This document shows, in pieces, positions 46,449 through 54,874 of a DNA stretch of 64,000 bases. Under the pieces are notes generated by a model that saw only the letters and a list, made by a program, of their open reading frames with translations, had not been told where the DNA came from and searched no databases. Origin of the DNA: CAISCU01 sp051861545 (GTDB taxonomy: Bacteria; Bacteroidota; Bacteroidia; UKL13-3); assembly GCA_051861545.1 (NCBI GenBank), contig JBIMKP010000024.1:1-64000 (forward strand), given 5' to 3'. The position numbers and the translations under genes are program-made. Numbering within the stretch: position 1 is the stretch's first letter; each line of letters opens with the position of its first letter.

Positions 46449-46452
46449 CAGT

Positions 46453-48264
46453 ATGTCTCAAAGCCATTTAAAACAAATAATCAGTTCGCTTCCTGATAGT
46501 CCAGGTATATATAAATATTATGATAAAAGCGAAAATCTTATTTATATAGGAAAGGCAAAAAATCTAAAAAAAAGAGTTAGCAGTTATTTTAATAAAAACC
46601 ATTACGAAAACAGAAAAACAGCCGTAATGGTTAGTAAAATTGAGGATATTCAATTTACCTTAGTGGAAACTGAAATTGATGCTTTGTTATTAGAAAATAG
46701 TTTAATCAAAAAATTTCAACCTAAATTCAATATCAATTTAAAGGATGATAAAACCTACCCTTTTATCTGTATTAAAAAAGAAAGATTTCCTCGCATATTT
46801 CCAACAAGAAACCCAATAAAAGATGGCTCGGAATATTTTGGCCCCTATGCATCTGTTGGAATGATGCATACAATCCTAGATTTAATAAAAGCCTTATATC
46901 CTTTAAGAAACTGCAATTTTGGTTTAAGTGAAGCTAATATTAGGGCTTATAAATTTAAAACCTGTTTAGAATTTGATATTGGCAATTGTAAAGGCCCTTG
47001 TGTTGCTTTGCAAGAGGAAGAGGACTATTTAAACAATATCAAACTCATTAGAAATATTCTAAAAGGTAATTTATCTGAAGTTCTAAATCATCTAAAAACA
47101 GGAATGAATGAGGCTGCAAATGAAATGAAATTTGAAGAAGCAGCTTTTTTCAAAAAGAAAATTTCGATGCTAACTAATTACCAAAGTAAATCAACCATTG
47201 TTACAAGTATTCCTTATGATGTTGATGTATTTTCAATTGTTAGTGATGATAAATTTGCCTTTGTAAACTTTCTAAAAGTTTCAAATGGAATGATTATTCA
47301 AACCCAAACCTTTGAAATTAAAAAGAAAATTGATGAACCAGATAACGAACTTTTAAATTTTGCTATAGCTGAAACTAGAGAAACTTATCATTCAACCAGC
47401 CGTGAAATTATTGTTCCTATTGAACCTGATTGGCAAGATGAAAAAATAGAAATTACTATTCCGAAAGCGGGTGATAAGAAAAAACTACTTGATCTTTCTT
47501 TGAAGAATGCAATGTATTACAAAAAAGAAAAATTGAGTCAGTATGAAAAATTAAATCCAGAGTTTAAAGTAGATAGAATTTTAACTCAAATGAAGGCTGA
47601 TTTGAGATTAACTGAACTACCTCAGCATATTGAATGTTTCGATAATTCTAATTTACAAGGAACCAATCCAGTATCGGCATGTGTGGTGTTTAAAGATGCC
47701 AAACCTAGTAAAAAAGATTATCGAATTTTTAATGTAAAAACCGTAGTTGGACCAAACGATTTTGCTACTATGGAGGAAGTGGTTTTTAGGAGGTATAAAA
47801 GACTAAAAGAAGAAAATGAACCTTTACCTCAACTCATAATTATTGATGGAGGAAAAGGCCAATTAAGTTCGGCAGTAGAAAGTCTTAAAAAGCTTGATTT
47901 ATATGGCAAAATTCCTGTTATAGGTATTGCGAAAAGATTGGAAGAATTGTTTTATCCCGAAGATGAATTTCCATTATATATTGATAAGAAATCGGAGACC
48001 TTAAGAATCATTCAGCAGTTAAGAGATGAAGCGCATCGTTTTGGAATTACACATCACAGAAAAAAGAGAAGCAGAAATACCTTTTTAACTGTTTTAGAAG
48101 AGATAGATGGTATCGGTGAAAATACAGCCCAACTTCTTTTAAAGGAATTCAAATCAGTAGAAAAAATTAAAAAAGTAAACTTTGATGATTTACAAAAATT
48201 GGTTGGAAAATCGAAAGCAGAAAAGGTGGTGAAATATTTTGAAAACCAAACAATTGATAAATAA
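46453..48264 (+). CDS. uvrC: Excinuclease ABC subunit C
   Basis: Dual-incision nuclease of excision repair. The GIY-YIG domain starts at about residue 15 (SPGIYKYYDKSENLIYIGKA) and makes the 3' cut; the UVR domain (about 205-235) binds UvrB; the RNase H-like domain (IECFDNSNLQG ... LIIIDGGKGQL) makes the 5' cut; tandem helix-hairpin-helix motifs (EEIDGIGENTAQLL) end it. 603 residues, normal. The start cannot lie further in because GIY-YIG begins at once. The stop is only 6 bp from palindromic element A and lies within its flanking A-rich direct repeat. Confidence 0.98.
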   Translation: MSQSHLKQIISSLPDSPGIYKYYDKSENLIYIGKAKNLKKRVSSYFNKNHYENRKTAVMVSKIEDIQFTLVETEIDALLLENSLIKKFQPKFNINLKDDKTYPFICIKKERFPRIFPTRNPIKDGSEYFGPYASVGMMHTILDLIKALYPLRNCNFGLSEANIRAYKFKTCLEFDIGNCKGPCVALQEEEDYLNNIKLIRNILKGNLSEVLNHLKTGMNEAANEMKFEEAAFFKKKISMLTNYQSKSTIVTSIPYDVDVFSIVSDDKFAFVNFLKVSNGMIIQTQTFEIKKKIDEPDNELLNFAIAETRETYHSTSREIIVPIEPDWQDEKIEITIPKAGDKKKLLDLSLKNAMYYKKEKLSQYEKLNPEFKVDRILTQMKADLRLTELPQHIECFDNSNLQGTNPVSACVVFKDAKPSKKDYRIFNVKTVVGPNDFATMEEVVFRRYKRLKEENEPLPQLIIIDGGKGQLSSAVESLKKLDLYGKIPVIGIAKRLEELFYPEDEFPLYIDKKSETLRIIQQLRDEAHRFGITHHRKKRSRNTFLTVLEEIDGIGENTAQLLLKEFKSVEKIKKVNFDDLQKLVGKSKAEKVVKYFENQTIDK

Positions 48265-48269
48265 AAAAA

Positions 48270-48618
48270 ACGAATATCCGCATGTATACCAGAATTATTT
48301 TTTATAAATCAAGTATATTAATTGAGTATCAGAAATTAGTGACCCTGAAGGTGATCACATGTTTATAGAAAATGCTGTAAACCAAATCCCCCCAAACTCG
48401 TCAACGCGGACCAAAGGTCCGCGTTGACGAGTTTGGGGGTGGTGTTGCTCCTTATTTTATTTTCTATAATAATGTCACCCATTCTGGGTTTTAGAACTTG
48501 CTAGAAGAAACATTAACTAAAATTATTCATTTTTTGTGGTGTAGTTTGATCTAAACGAATAATAATCAGCCATAAAGTTTGGACAATCTTATTCTTAGGT
48601 AAAAAAGCGGATAATCGT
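48270..48618 (+). repeat. Nested palindromic element, copy A
   Basis: About 349 bp. Terminal inverted repeats: CGAATATCCGCATGTATACC (48271-48290) and, inverted, 48598-48618. Inner left block 48341-48375 (TGTTTATAGAAAATGC core) mirrors the inner right block 48461-48494 (TTTCTATAATAATG). The central hairpin has a perfect 24-bp stem (48389-48412 with 48416-48439) and an AAA loop. The 10-bp sequence ATAAAAAAAA flanks both ends (48261-48270, 48619-48628), a possible target-site duplication in low-complexity DNA. The element fills most of the 399-bp uvrC-DUF2892 spacer and contains no ORF of note. Confidence 0.85.
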
Positions 48619-48620
48619 AT

Positions 48621-48656
48621 AAAAAAAATCTAGCCTCAAAGAATGAAGCTAGATTT
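48621..48656 (-). terminator. Terminator of the DUF2892 gene
   Basis: AAATCTAGC (48626-48634) pairs with GCTAGATTT (48648-48656); on the minus strand a T run follows (48628 to 48621). It abuts element A, whose right flank is this A run. Confidence 0.8.
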
Positions 48657-48663
48657 GGAAATT

Positions 48664-48867
48664 TTATTTTCTAGGACAAGTATTTAATCCTACTAAAGTG
48701 TAAAGTGGGCAAAAACTTACCAAACTTGTTAAAACAAAAACTCCCCCTAAAACTAAAAATACAATACCCATTGTACCAGTTAAGATACCACCGAAATAAA
48801 GACCAGCAAAAGCAATAGCAACAATAATTCTAATGATTTTGTCTAAGTTACCCATGTTCTTTTTCAT
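48664..48867 (-). CDS. DUF2892 (YgaP-like) small inner-membrane protein
   Basis: A 67-residue protein with two predicted membrane helices (about 11-33 and 35-53) and the family ending SFCPLYTLVGLNTCPRK with two conserved cysteines. In YgaP this membrane part is fused to a rhodanese domain; here it stands alone. MGNLDK at residue 5 is an alternative start. It lies next to a Crp/Fnr-type regulator with a matching palindrome between the two genes, so it is probably a target of that regulator. A role in sulfur or redox handling is suggested by family only. Confidence 0.85.
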   Translation of the reverse strand: MKKNMGNLDKIIRIIVAIAFAGLYFGGILTGTMGIVFLVLGGVFVLTSLVSFCPLYTLVGLNTCPRK

Positions 48868-48910
48868 AATTTTGATATTTAATTGTGTTTAATATGTGTT
48901 TTTCAATATT

Positions 48911-48954
48911 CAAAATTAGAAGCAATACATGTAGATGTTGGTGACTAATGTCAC
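48911..48954 (-). promoter_or_regulatory. DUF2892 promoter with Crp/Fnr-type operator
   Basis: On the minus strand TAATTTTG (48918 to 48911) is a full -7 match, but no -33 element exists. In its place is the perfect palindrome GTGAC-taat-GTCAC (48941-48954), whose centre falls about 43 bases before the predicted start, near the -41.5 position of class II Crp/Fnr activation. The half-site resembles the Crp TGTGA/TCACA core. Confidence 0.6.
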
Positions 48955-48957
48955 AAG

Positions 48958-49557
48958 CTAAAAAATTTCTATTCCGTCCTTTAATTGCAGGAGTTTTCCT
49001 TCCGATTCAAGCTTTTTCATTAATCGAGATACTACTTCGCGAGCACTTCCTAAATTATTTGCAATTTCTTTATGAGATATTTTTAAAGGATTTTGACCTG
49101 TTAAAGAGCTTCGTTCTTTCAAAAAATCAAAAATTCTTTGGTCTAAATGTGCAAATATCAATTGATGAATTGTATCAATTAATTCAGAGTATCTTTGGTT
49201 ATAATGCTCATAAAATTTATCGTTTAGTTTAGGAAACTCTGCTAATAATACCTTCAATTGTTCTACAGGTAAAATCCACAGATTTGAATCAACTTCCGTT
49301 ATGGCATTTATTTTACTTTTTTGACCTTTTAATGCGGCCGAAAACGACATCACACAACTTTCAACTGGTTGGATATAATACAATAAAAGTTCCTTGTCTT
49401 CATGATGAGTAAAAACTTTCACCAATCCTTTTTCAACAATAGGAATTACATTAACATATTGTCCTAGTTGCAGAATTTCGGTTCCAGCAGGAATCTCTTT
49501 ATAAATGGAGAGCTCTTTTATCCTAACAGAAATATGTGGGTCTAAATTTGAAAACAT
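48958..49557 (-). CDS. Crp/Fnr-family transcriptional regulator
   Basis: A 199-residue regulator with an N-terminal cyclic-nucleotide-binding-like beta-roll (about 20-115: EIPAGTEILQLGQYVNVI...VKVF) and a C-terminal winged helix (about 145-199: SHKEIANNLGSAREVVSRLMKKLE). Only one cysteine is present, so it is not an Fe-S Fnr. The usual cAMP-site motif is not evident, so the ligand is unknown. It sits 90 bp upstream of the DUF2892 gene on the same strand, and the palindrome between them is its likely operator. Confidence 0.9.
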   Translation of the reverse strand: MFSNLDPHISVRIKELSIYKEIPAGTEILQLGQYVNVIPIVEKGLVKVFTHHEDKELLLYYIQPVESCVMSFSAALKGQKSKINAITEVDSNLWILPVEQLKVLLAEFPKLNDKFYEHYNQRYSELIDTIHQLIFAHLDQRIFDFLKERSSLTGQNPLKISHKEIANNLGSAREVVSRLMKKLESEGKLLQLKDGIEIF

Positions 49558-49588
49558 GCTGAAATATACAAATTCCTTATTTCAAAAG

Positions 49589-49740
49589 CGAATATCCGTT
49601 TCTTTACCAGTATAATTTAATTACTTGATTACCCCCCCAAAACCGGACGCGAACCTTCGGTTCGCGTCCGTTTTTGGGGGGGGAGGGTAATTCATTCTTA
49701 TTTACTACAATAATGTCATCCCTATGGGATTTTAGGAAAT
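49589..49740 (+). repeat. Nested palindromic element, copy B (partial)
   Basis: Left terminus CGAATATCCGTTTCTTTACC (49589-49608), then at once the central hairpin (49632-49683): 12 bp CGGACGCGAACC with its complement around a TTC loop, one mismatch, then A/T and C/G runs. The inner right block (49705-49740, ACAATAATGTCATCCCTATGGGATTTTAGG) matches copies A and D. The inner left block is missing, and the right terminus is at best degenerate (about 49748-49765). The arm sequence differs completely from the other copies but is still self-complementary. Confidence 0.75.
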
Positions 49741-49803
49741 TTCATTAAAAAACGGGATTCCATTTTTAATTCATTTTGCCTTAATTTAAAGTCATAAATC
49801 AAT

Positions 49804-50200
49804 ACGATTATCCGCATCTTTTCCGAAAAGAAATTTAGCGAAACTTTATACCTGATTATTACTCGTTAAAATCAAACTAAACCACAAAAATTCTATTATA
49901 GTTGGAGTCATGTTTCTTATAGCAAGCTCTTAAAAATCCTGAAGGGATGACATGATTGTAGCAAACAAAATATGATGAAACATCACCCCCAAAACTCTTC
50001 CAACGTGGACCAAAGGTCCGCGTTGGAAGAGTTTTGGGGGAATTCATTTCTAGCATTTTTCTATAAACATGTGATCACCTATCGGGGACTTAAATTTCAT
50101 AAAACGGAGCAATTTAATATCAAACTGCTTTTAAAAATATTTCTCAAAATATGCATATGATTTATAAAAAATTATTACAGGTAAACATGCGGATAATTGT
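49804..50200 (-). repeat. Nested palindromic element, copy C (inverted)
   Basis: About 397 bp, opposite in orientation to A, B and D. Termini ACGATTATCCGCAT (49804-49817) and 50180-50200 inverted. Block 49929-49957 is nearly identical to the reverse complement of copy D's right block; block 50053-50100 matches copy D's left block in reverse complement at 45 of 48 positions. The central hairpin (49986-50011 with 50015-50040) has a 26-bp stem with one G-T and an AAA loop. Confidence 0.85.
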
Positions 50201-50272
50201 ATTCAAAAATGAAGAAAGAAAATAAAAGCAAAAATTTCTTAGCAGGTAAATCTTATTCGACATAGATTTTTA

Positions 50273-50280
50273 TATATTCG
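50273..50280 (+). promoter_or_regulatory. -7 element of the dehydrogenase-pabB operon
   Basis: TATATTCG, the same octamer as in the rpsH promoter, 17 bases before the ATG at 50297. No -33 element at 18-20 bp. The leader would be about 10 nt. Confidence 0.4.
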
Positions 50281-50296
50281 CTTTATATCCCTAAGT

Positions 50297-50872
50297 ATGA
50301 AACGTAGAACGGTATTAAAATCATTATTTTTTGGTGGAACAGCAATCATTGGTGGAATAGGGTCATGGAATGCTTACAAAATATTCAAAACTCCTGATTT
50401 AGCTTCCTTACAAAATCAAATTCCTTTATTAAACGCATTGGCTCAAACCATCATTCCTAAGACAGATAGTCCAGGAGCTGGTGATGCGAATGCAGGTATT
50501 TATATCGCTAAAATGATTCAAAAGTGTTATGATAAAAAAACACAAAATAGATTTATTGATGGATTAGTTGCAATTCAACAAAAAGCAAATAGCCGATTTG
50601 ATTTAGACTTTGAAAACTGTTCAGAAGAACAAAGAATAGAGTTAATGACAGAGGCAGAATCATCAGGGAAATCATTGCCGGGTAGTGCCGGAAAACTTCA
50701 AAAGAAACTTTTGGGAGATTCATTTTTTGGGACATTAAAAGAACTTACCTGCGAAGCCTATTGTACCTCAATGGAAGGAATGAACCAAGGACTGGCATAT
50801 GATTATGTACCAGGTAAATTTTTAGGATGTATCACCCTTAATCCAGGACAAAAATCTTGGGCAACTAAATAA
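50297..50872 (+). CDS. Gluconate 2-dehydrogenase subunit 3 family protein (Tat signal)
   Basis: Small subunit of membrane-associated FAD sugar or sugar-acid dehydrogenases; it acts as an export and folding partner of the GMC subunit. The N-terminus MKRRTVLKSLFFGGTAIIGG is a twin-arginine signal (RRTVLK), so the complex is probably carried folded to the periplasm. The body (PLLNALAQTIIPKTDSPGAGDANAGIY-type sequence, then Cys-containing ENCSEEQ and a GC motif near the end) matches the subunit 3 family. 191 residues. It lies 4 bp before the GMC gene; a cytochrome c subunit is not encoded nearby. Confidence 0.9.
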   Translation: MKRRTVLKSLFFGGTAIIGGIGSWNAYKIFKTPDLASLQNQIPLLNALAQTIIPKTDSPGAGDANAGIYIAKMIQKCYDKKTQNRFIDGLVAIQQKANSRFDLDFENCSEEQRIELMTEAESSGKSLPGSAGKLQKKLLGDSFFGTLKELTCEAYCTSMEGMNQGLAYDYVPGKFLGCITLNPGQKSWATK

Positions 50873-50876
50873 ATTT

Positions 50877-52625
50877 ATGAGTATTGATTCTTTAAAAACA
50901 GATAGTCTTCAAACAGATTCTGTTTATATAAACACTGGTAATGCAAAACAACAACAAAGCTATGATGCAATTGTAATTGGATCGGGTATTAGCGGCGGTT
51001 TTGCAGCCAAAGAACTTTGTGAAAAGGGACTAAAAACTTTAGTGATTGAAAGAGGTCGAAAAGTTGAGCATATTACAGATTATCCAACTGCAATGCTCAA
51101 TCCTTGGCAATTCGAAAATCGTTTAAGAATGACCAATGAAGATATTCAAAAGCAAGCAATTCAAAGTTCTGTTTGTGATGAAAGTAACAAGCATTTTTTT
51201 GTAAACGATTTAGAAAATCCATATATCCAAGAAAAGCCATTTTCATGGATTAGAGGCTATCAAACAGGTGGCCGATCACTTACTTGGGGTCGTCAATGTT
51301 ATAGATTAGGTGATTTAGATTTTGAAGCAAATGCAAAGGAAGGAATTGGTGTTGATTGGCCGGTGAGATACAAAGATATTGCACCTTGGTATGATTATGC
51401 CGAACAGTTTGTTGGTGTTAGTGGAAAAGCAGAAGGACTAAAACAATTACCAGATGGTATTTTTATGGACCCTATGGAAATGAATTGTATTGAACAACAC
51501 CTTTCTACAAGTAATCAAAAACATTTTCCAGATAGAGTTATTACGATTGCCAGGGTAGCTAATTTAACAAAAGGCTTAAAAGGCCGTGGACCTTGTCAAT
51601 ACAGAAACTTATGTGCAAGAGGTTGTCCGTTTAGTGGATATTTTAGTAGTAACTCTGCTAGCTTACCAGCAGCATTTGCAACTGGAAACTTAAGTTTATT
51701 AAATGATGCAATTGTTAAAGAAGTTTTAATTGATGACAAAACTGGAAAAGCAATTGGCGTTAGAGTTATAGATGCAAATACAAAAGAAGTTACTGAATTT
51801 TATGCAAAAATTGTTTTCATCAATGCATCAACAATAAACACAACCGCAATTTTACTTCAATCAGTTTCAAACCGCCACGCTAATGGTTTAGGTAATTCAA
51901 GCGGAATGGTTGGAAAAAACCTGATGGATCATCCATATGGAGGTGGTGCTTATGGAGAGCATGATGATTTTAAAGACAAATATTACCAAGGAAGAAGACC
52001 CGCTGGTGTTTACATTCCAAGATTTCAAAATATTGAAGGTGATAAAATAAGTAGAAACTATAAAAGAGGATTTGGTTACCAAGGTGATGGAGAACGCGCA
52101 GAATGGCCTGATAGAATGAAAATGGAAGGCGGTTTTGGAAAAGATTTCAAAGAGAAATTAACTACACCTGGACCATGGACCTTTTGGATGATGTCTAGAG
52201 GAGAATGTTTGCCTTATGAAACCAATCAGGTTACCTTAGATAAGGAACAAAAAGACCAATGGGGATTACCAATTGTTAGAATAAATTTTGAATTTGGTGA
52301 AAATGAAAAAGCCATGGTAGAAGATCAAAAAAACCATGGAATGGAAATGCTTGAAAAAGCTGGATTTAAAAACATCAGAAGTTTTTATTATAATACTGTT
52401 GGAGGAAGAGCTGTACATGAAATGGGAACAGCCAGAATGGGGAATGACCCTAAAACTTCAGTTGTAAATGGAAACAATCAATTAAATGATGTTCCTAATG
52501 TATATATTACAGATGGTAGTTTTATGACTTCCAGCTCATGTATCAACCCATCATTAACCTATTTAGCATTTACTGCAAGAGCTTGTGAGCACGCTGTAAA
52601 TGAATTAAAGAAAGGTACATTTTAA
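50877..52625 (+). CDS. GMC-family FAD dehydrogenase (gluconate/glucose dehydrogenase alpha type)
   Basis: FAD flavoprotein oxidising a sugar or polyol. The dinucleotide motif GSGISGG is at 35-41. The C-terminal region TDGSFMTSSSCINPSLT and a preceding HEMGTARMG give the family's active-site His and Asn. Cys240, Cys246 and Cys250 form a C-x5-C-x3-CP cluster; in FAD-glucose dehydrogenase alpha subunits a similar cysteine-rich stretch binds a 3Fe-4S cluster, so the same is inferred here. It has no signal of its own and probably leaves with the Tat-bearing subunit 3. 582 residues. The stop abuts the pabB ATG with no gap. Substrate unknown. Confidence 0.9.
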   Translation: MSIDSLKTDSLQTDSVYINTGNAKQQQSYDAIVIGSGISGGFAAKELCEKGLKTLVIERGRKVEHITDYPTAMLNPWQFENRLRMTNEDIQKQAIQSSVCDESNKHFFVNDLENPYIQEKPFSWIRGYQTGGRSLTWGRQCYRLGDLDFEANAKEGIGVDWPVRYKDIAPWYDYAEQFVGVSGKAEGLKQLPDGIFMDPMEMNCIEQHLSTSNQKHFPDRVITIARVANLTKGLKGRGPCQYRNLCARGCPFSGYFSSNSASLPAAFATGNLSLLNDAIVKEVLIDDKTGKAIGVRVIDANTKEVTEFYAKIVFINASTINTTAILLQSVSNRHANGLGNSSGMVGKNLMDHPYGGGAYGEHDDFKDKYYQGRRPAGVYIPRFQNIEGDKISRNYKRGFGYQGDGERAEWPDRMKMEGGFGKDFKEKLTTPGPWTFWMMSRGECLPYETNQVTLDKEQKDQWGLPIVRINFEFGENEKAMVEDQKNHGMEMLEKAGFKNIRSFYYNTVGGRAVHEMGTARMGNDPKTSVVNGNNQLNDVPNVYITDGSFMTSSSCINPSLTYLAFTARACEHAVNELKKGTF

Positions 52626-53894
52626 ATGAATTTGATAGCAGAAGAATTAGATATACTTAAACAGAAATGTTTGAGTATATCTAAAAACTATTCCTATTGT
52701 ACCATTTTAGATAATAATCATCAGAAAAATGCATTCAACTTACAAAGTTCAGAATACATTTTTGCTGTTGGTTATAAGCAAATTCTAACATTTGATTGTG
52801 CTCATGCATTTAGTGAATTACAACAATTCTTAGAGGCAAATAAAAATGAATATATCCTTCTCTTTTTGTCTTATGATTTAAAGAACGAAATTGAACATCT
52901 CCATTCGGCACACCTTGACCCTATTGGATTTCCAGACTTGACTGCAATTGTACCTGAAGATTTTATACGAATAAAAACGAATGGAGAAATTGTTTATTCA
53001 AGCTTAGAATTTTGGGAAGCTATAAATCAAACAGAAATAGAAATTTTTAAAGATAATAGAAGTATAAAAGTTGAAGCAAAAGTTAGCAAGGAAGATTATA
53101 TTCATACTGTAAAACAAATTAGAAATCATATTATAGATGGTGATGTTTATGAGTTGAATTATTGCACCGAATTCTATGCTAAAAACACAGAAATCAATCC
53201 TTATAAAACCTATCAAGATTTAAACAAATTATCTCCTACTCCATTTTCTGTTTTTGCTAATTTAAATGGGCTATATATGATGGGAGCAAGTCCAGAAAGA
53301 TTTATCAAAAAAGAAGACGAATTCATTTATTCTCAGCCTATCAAAGGCACATCAAAAAGAAGTAATGATAGTAAAATTGATGAACAGAATAAACAATTTT
53401 TACTTCAATCTGAAAAAGAAAAAGCTGAAAATTTAATGATTGTTGATTTGGTCAGAAATGATTTAGCTAAGAGTGCAAAAACCGGCTCTGTAAAAGTGAA
53501 TGAATTGTATGGAATTTATAGTTTCAAACAAGTTCATCAAATGATTTCAACGGTGAGTGCGGAACTAAAAGAAGATATCCATACAGCACAAATAATTAAA
53601 AATGCATTTCCAATGGGAAGTATGACAGGTGCACCAAAAGTAAAAGCAATGGTTTTAATTGATCAATATGAACAAACTAAAAGAGGCTTATATTCTGGAG
53701 CAATCGGATATATTGAGCCCAATGGAAACTTCGACCTCAATGTGGTTATTAGAAGTTTACAATACAATTCAGAAAAAAAGTATCTTAATTTTGAGGTAGG
53801 CTCTGCAATTACATTTGATTCTAATCCAGAAGAAGAATACGAAGAATGTTTGTTAAAAGCAGAAGCAATGATTAAAGTATTGGAGGGGAAATAA
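52626..53894 (+). CDS. pabB: Aminodeoxychorismate synthase component I
   Basis: Chorismate-binding enzyme that makes 4-amino-4-deoxychorismate for folate, using ammonia from a glutaminase subunit (not in the window). Family motifs: DGDVYELNYCTEFYA, ASPERFIKK, QPIKGTSKR, MIVDLVRNDL, MGSMTGAPKVKAM and GAIGYIEPNGNFDLNVVIRS. The chorismate-site lysine is in the PIKGT motif, as in PabB (TrpE has Ala there). 422 residues. Its ATG follows the GMC stop directly, so it is translated with a functionally unrelated gene pair. TrpE or isochorismate synthase are less likely. Confidence 0.88.
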   Translation: MNLIAEELDILKQKCLSISKNYSYCTILDNNHQKNAFNLQSSEYIFAVGYKQILTFDCAHAFSELQQFLEANKNEYILLFLSYDLKNEIEHLHSAHLDPIGFPDLTAIVPEDFIRIKTNGEIVYSSLEFWEAINQTEIEIFKDNRSIKVEAKVSKEDYIHTVKQIRNHIIDGDVYELNYCTEFYAKNTEINPYKTYQDLNKLSPTPFSVFANLNGLYMMGASPERFIKKEDEFIYSQPIKGTSKRSNDSKIDEQNKQFLLQSEKEKAENLMIVDLVRNDLAKSAKTGSVKVNELYGIYSFKQVHQMISTVSAELKEDIHTAQIIKNAFPMGSMTGAPKVKAMVLIDQYEQTKRGLYSGAIGYIEPNGNFDLNVVIRSLQYNSEKKYLNFEVGSAITFDSNPEEEYEECLLKAEAMIKVLEGK

Positions 53895-54014
53895 AATCAA
53901 CTTTAGTGATACTTAATATTCTCAAGAGCTTTCATTGCCTATATTCAAATTATCTTTTTAAACAAAATTGAAAAATCGTAAATTGTAACAATCAATTGGT
54001 AGTTAAAAAACAGA

Positions 54015-54874
54015 ATGAAAGCAAAATACATCAATCCATTTACCGATTTCGGCTTAAAAAAATATTTGGAGAAGAAGCGAGCAAACCACTTCTGCTCGAC
54101 TTTTTAAATGCGATTTTGCCTAATTCAGATAAAATAGTTGAGCTTTCGTTCAAAAACAATGAGCAATTAGGTCAAACAGATTTTGATAGAAAAGCCATTT
54201 ATGATATTTATTGTGAGAATGAAAAAGGAGAAAAATTCATAGTTGAACTTCAAAAAGCTAAACAAAACTATTTTAAGGAACGCACTATATATTATTCCTC
54301 TTTTCCCATTGTTAAACAAGCCGAAAAAGGTGAATGGAACTACAATTTAAAAGCTGTTTATTGTATCGGAATTTTAGATTTTACTTTTAGGGATTATGAA
54401 ACTGTTCAAGAAAAAAGTGAGGTTTCACATACCATCAAACTAAAAAACCAAAACGGAAAGGTTTTCTACGAAAAGCTTACTTTTATTTACTTTGAATTGC
54501 CTAATTTTAAACTAACTGATTTACAGCTAAAAACTAGGTTAGACAAATGGCTTTACTTTATAAAACACTTAGAAGATTTTCAGTCGATTCCTTCAAGTAT
54601 AGCTGATGATGTTTTTAATAGAGCATTTGAAAAAGCTGAGTTAGCTAATTTTGGTCAATCTGAATTAGACAAATATGAAATCAGTTTGAAAGTTTACAGA
54701 GATTTAAAAGGGGTTTTAGATACCGCTTTTGAGGAAGGGAAACGCCATGGAAAATTGGAGGTAATTTGGGAATGGAAACTTGAAATTGCTAAATCAGCTA
54801 AATTAATGGGTTTAAGTAAGGAAGATATTAGCAAACTTACAGGGCTTTCTTTTGAAGAAATTGAAAAGATTTAA
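54015..54874 (+). CDS. Rpn-family PD-(D/E)XK nuclease / putative transposase with -1 frameshift
   Basis: Family of recombination-promoting nucleases. The body has IYDIYCENEKGEKFIVELQ, with the ExQ form of the active site, and ends in a helical MGLSKEDISKLTGLSFEEIE. The usual N-terminus (MKAKYINPFTDFGLKK) starts at the ATG at 54015 but in another frame from the body. At 54056-54062 is a run of seven A; a -1 shift on A-AAA-AAA joins GLKK to IFGEEASKPLLLDF, exactly the family order, giving 286 residues. Without the shift the first frame stops after 30 codons. An ATG-less extension of the body frame begins at GTG-like codons near 53996 and lacks the family start. It is either programmed frameshifting or a one-base deletion. 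Element D follows 38 bp later. Confidence 0.75.

Larger units (their letters stand above)
46153..46452. other. Divergent spacer, T9SS protein gene / uvrC
   Basis: 300 bp holding the T9SS gene promoter (46203-46233) and the uvrC -7 element (46441-46448). A small inverted repeat TCTTAA-tttt-TTAAGA (about 46240-46256) is the only other structure seen. No gene found. Confidence 0.65.
49558..50296. other. 739-bp intergenic region holding elements B and C
   Basis: Apart from palindromic elements B and C and a -7 motif for the next operon (50273-50280), I find no gene. A 62-codon ORF within element C (49972-50160) is an accident of the palindrome. Confidence 0.7.

Noticed and set aside
49748..49765. 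Right terminus of element B
   Set aside because: AAAAAACGGGATTCC only loosely resembles the terminus; kept as degenerate and not used to define the element.
49972..50160. 62-codon ORF
   Set aside because: It runs through the central hairpin of element C and has no protein-like composition.
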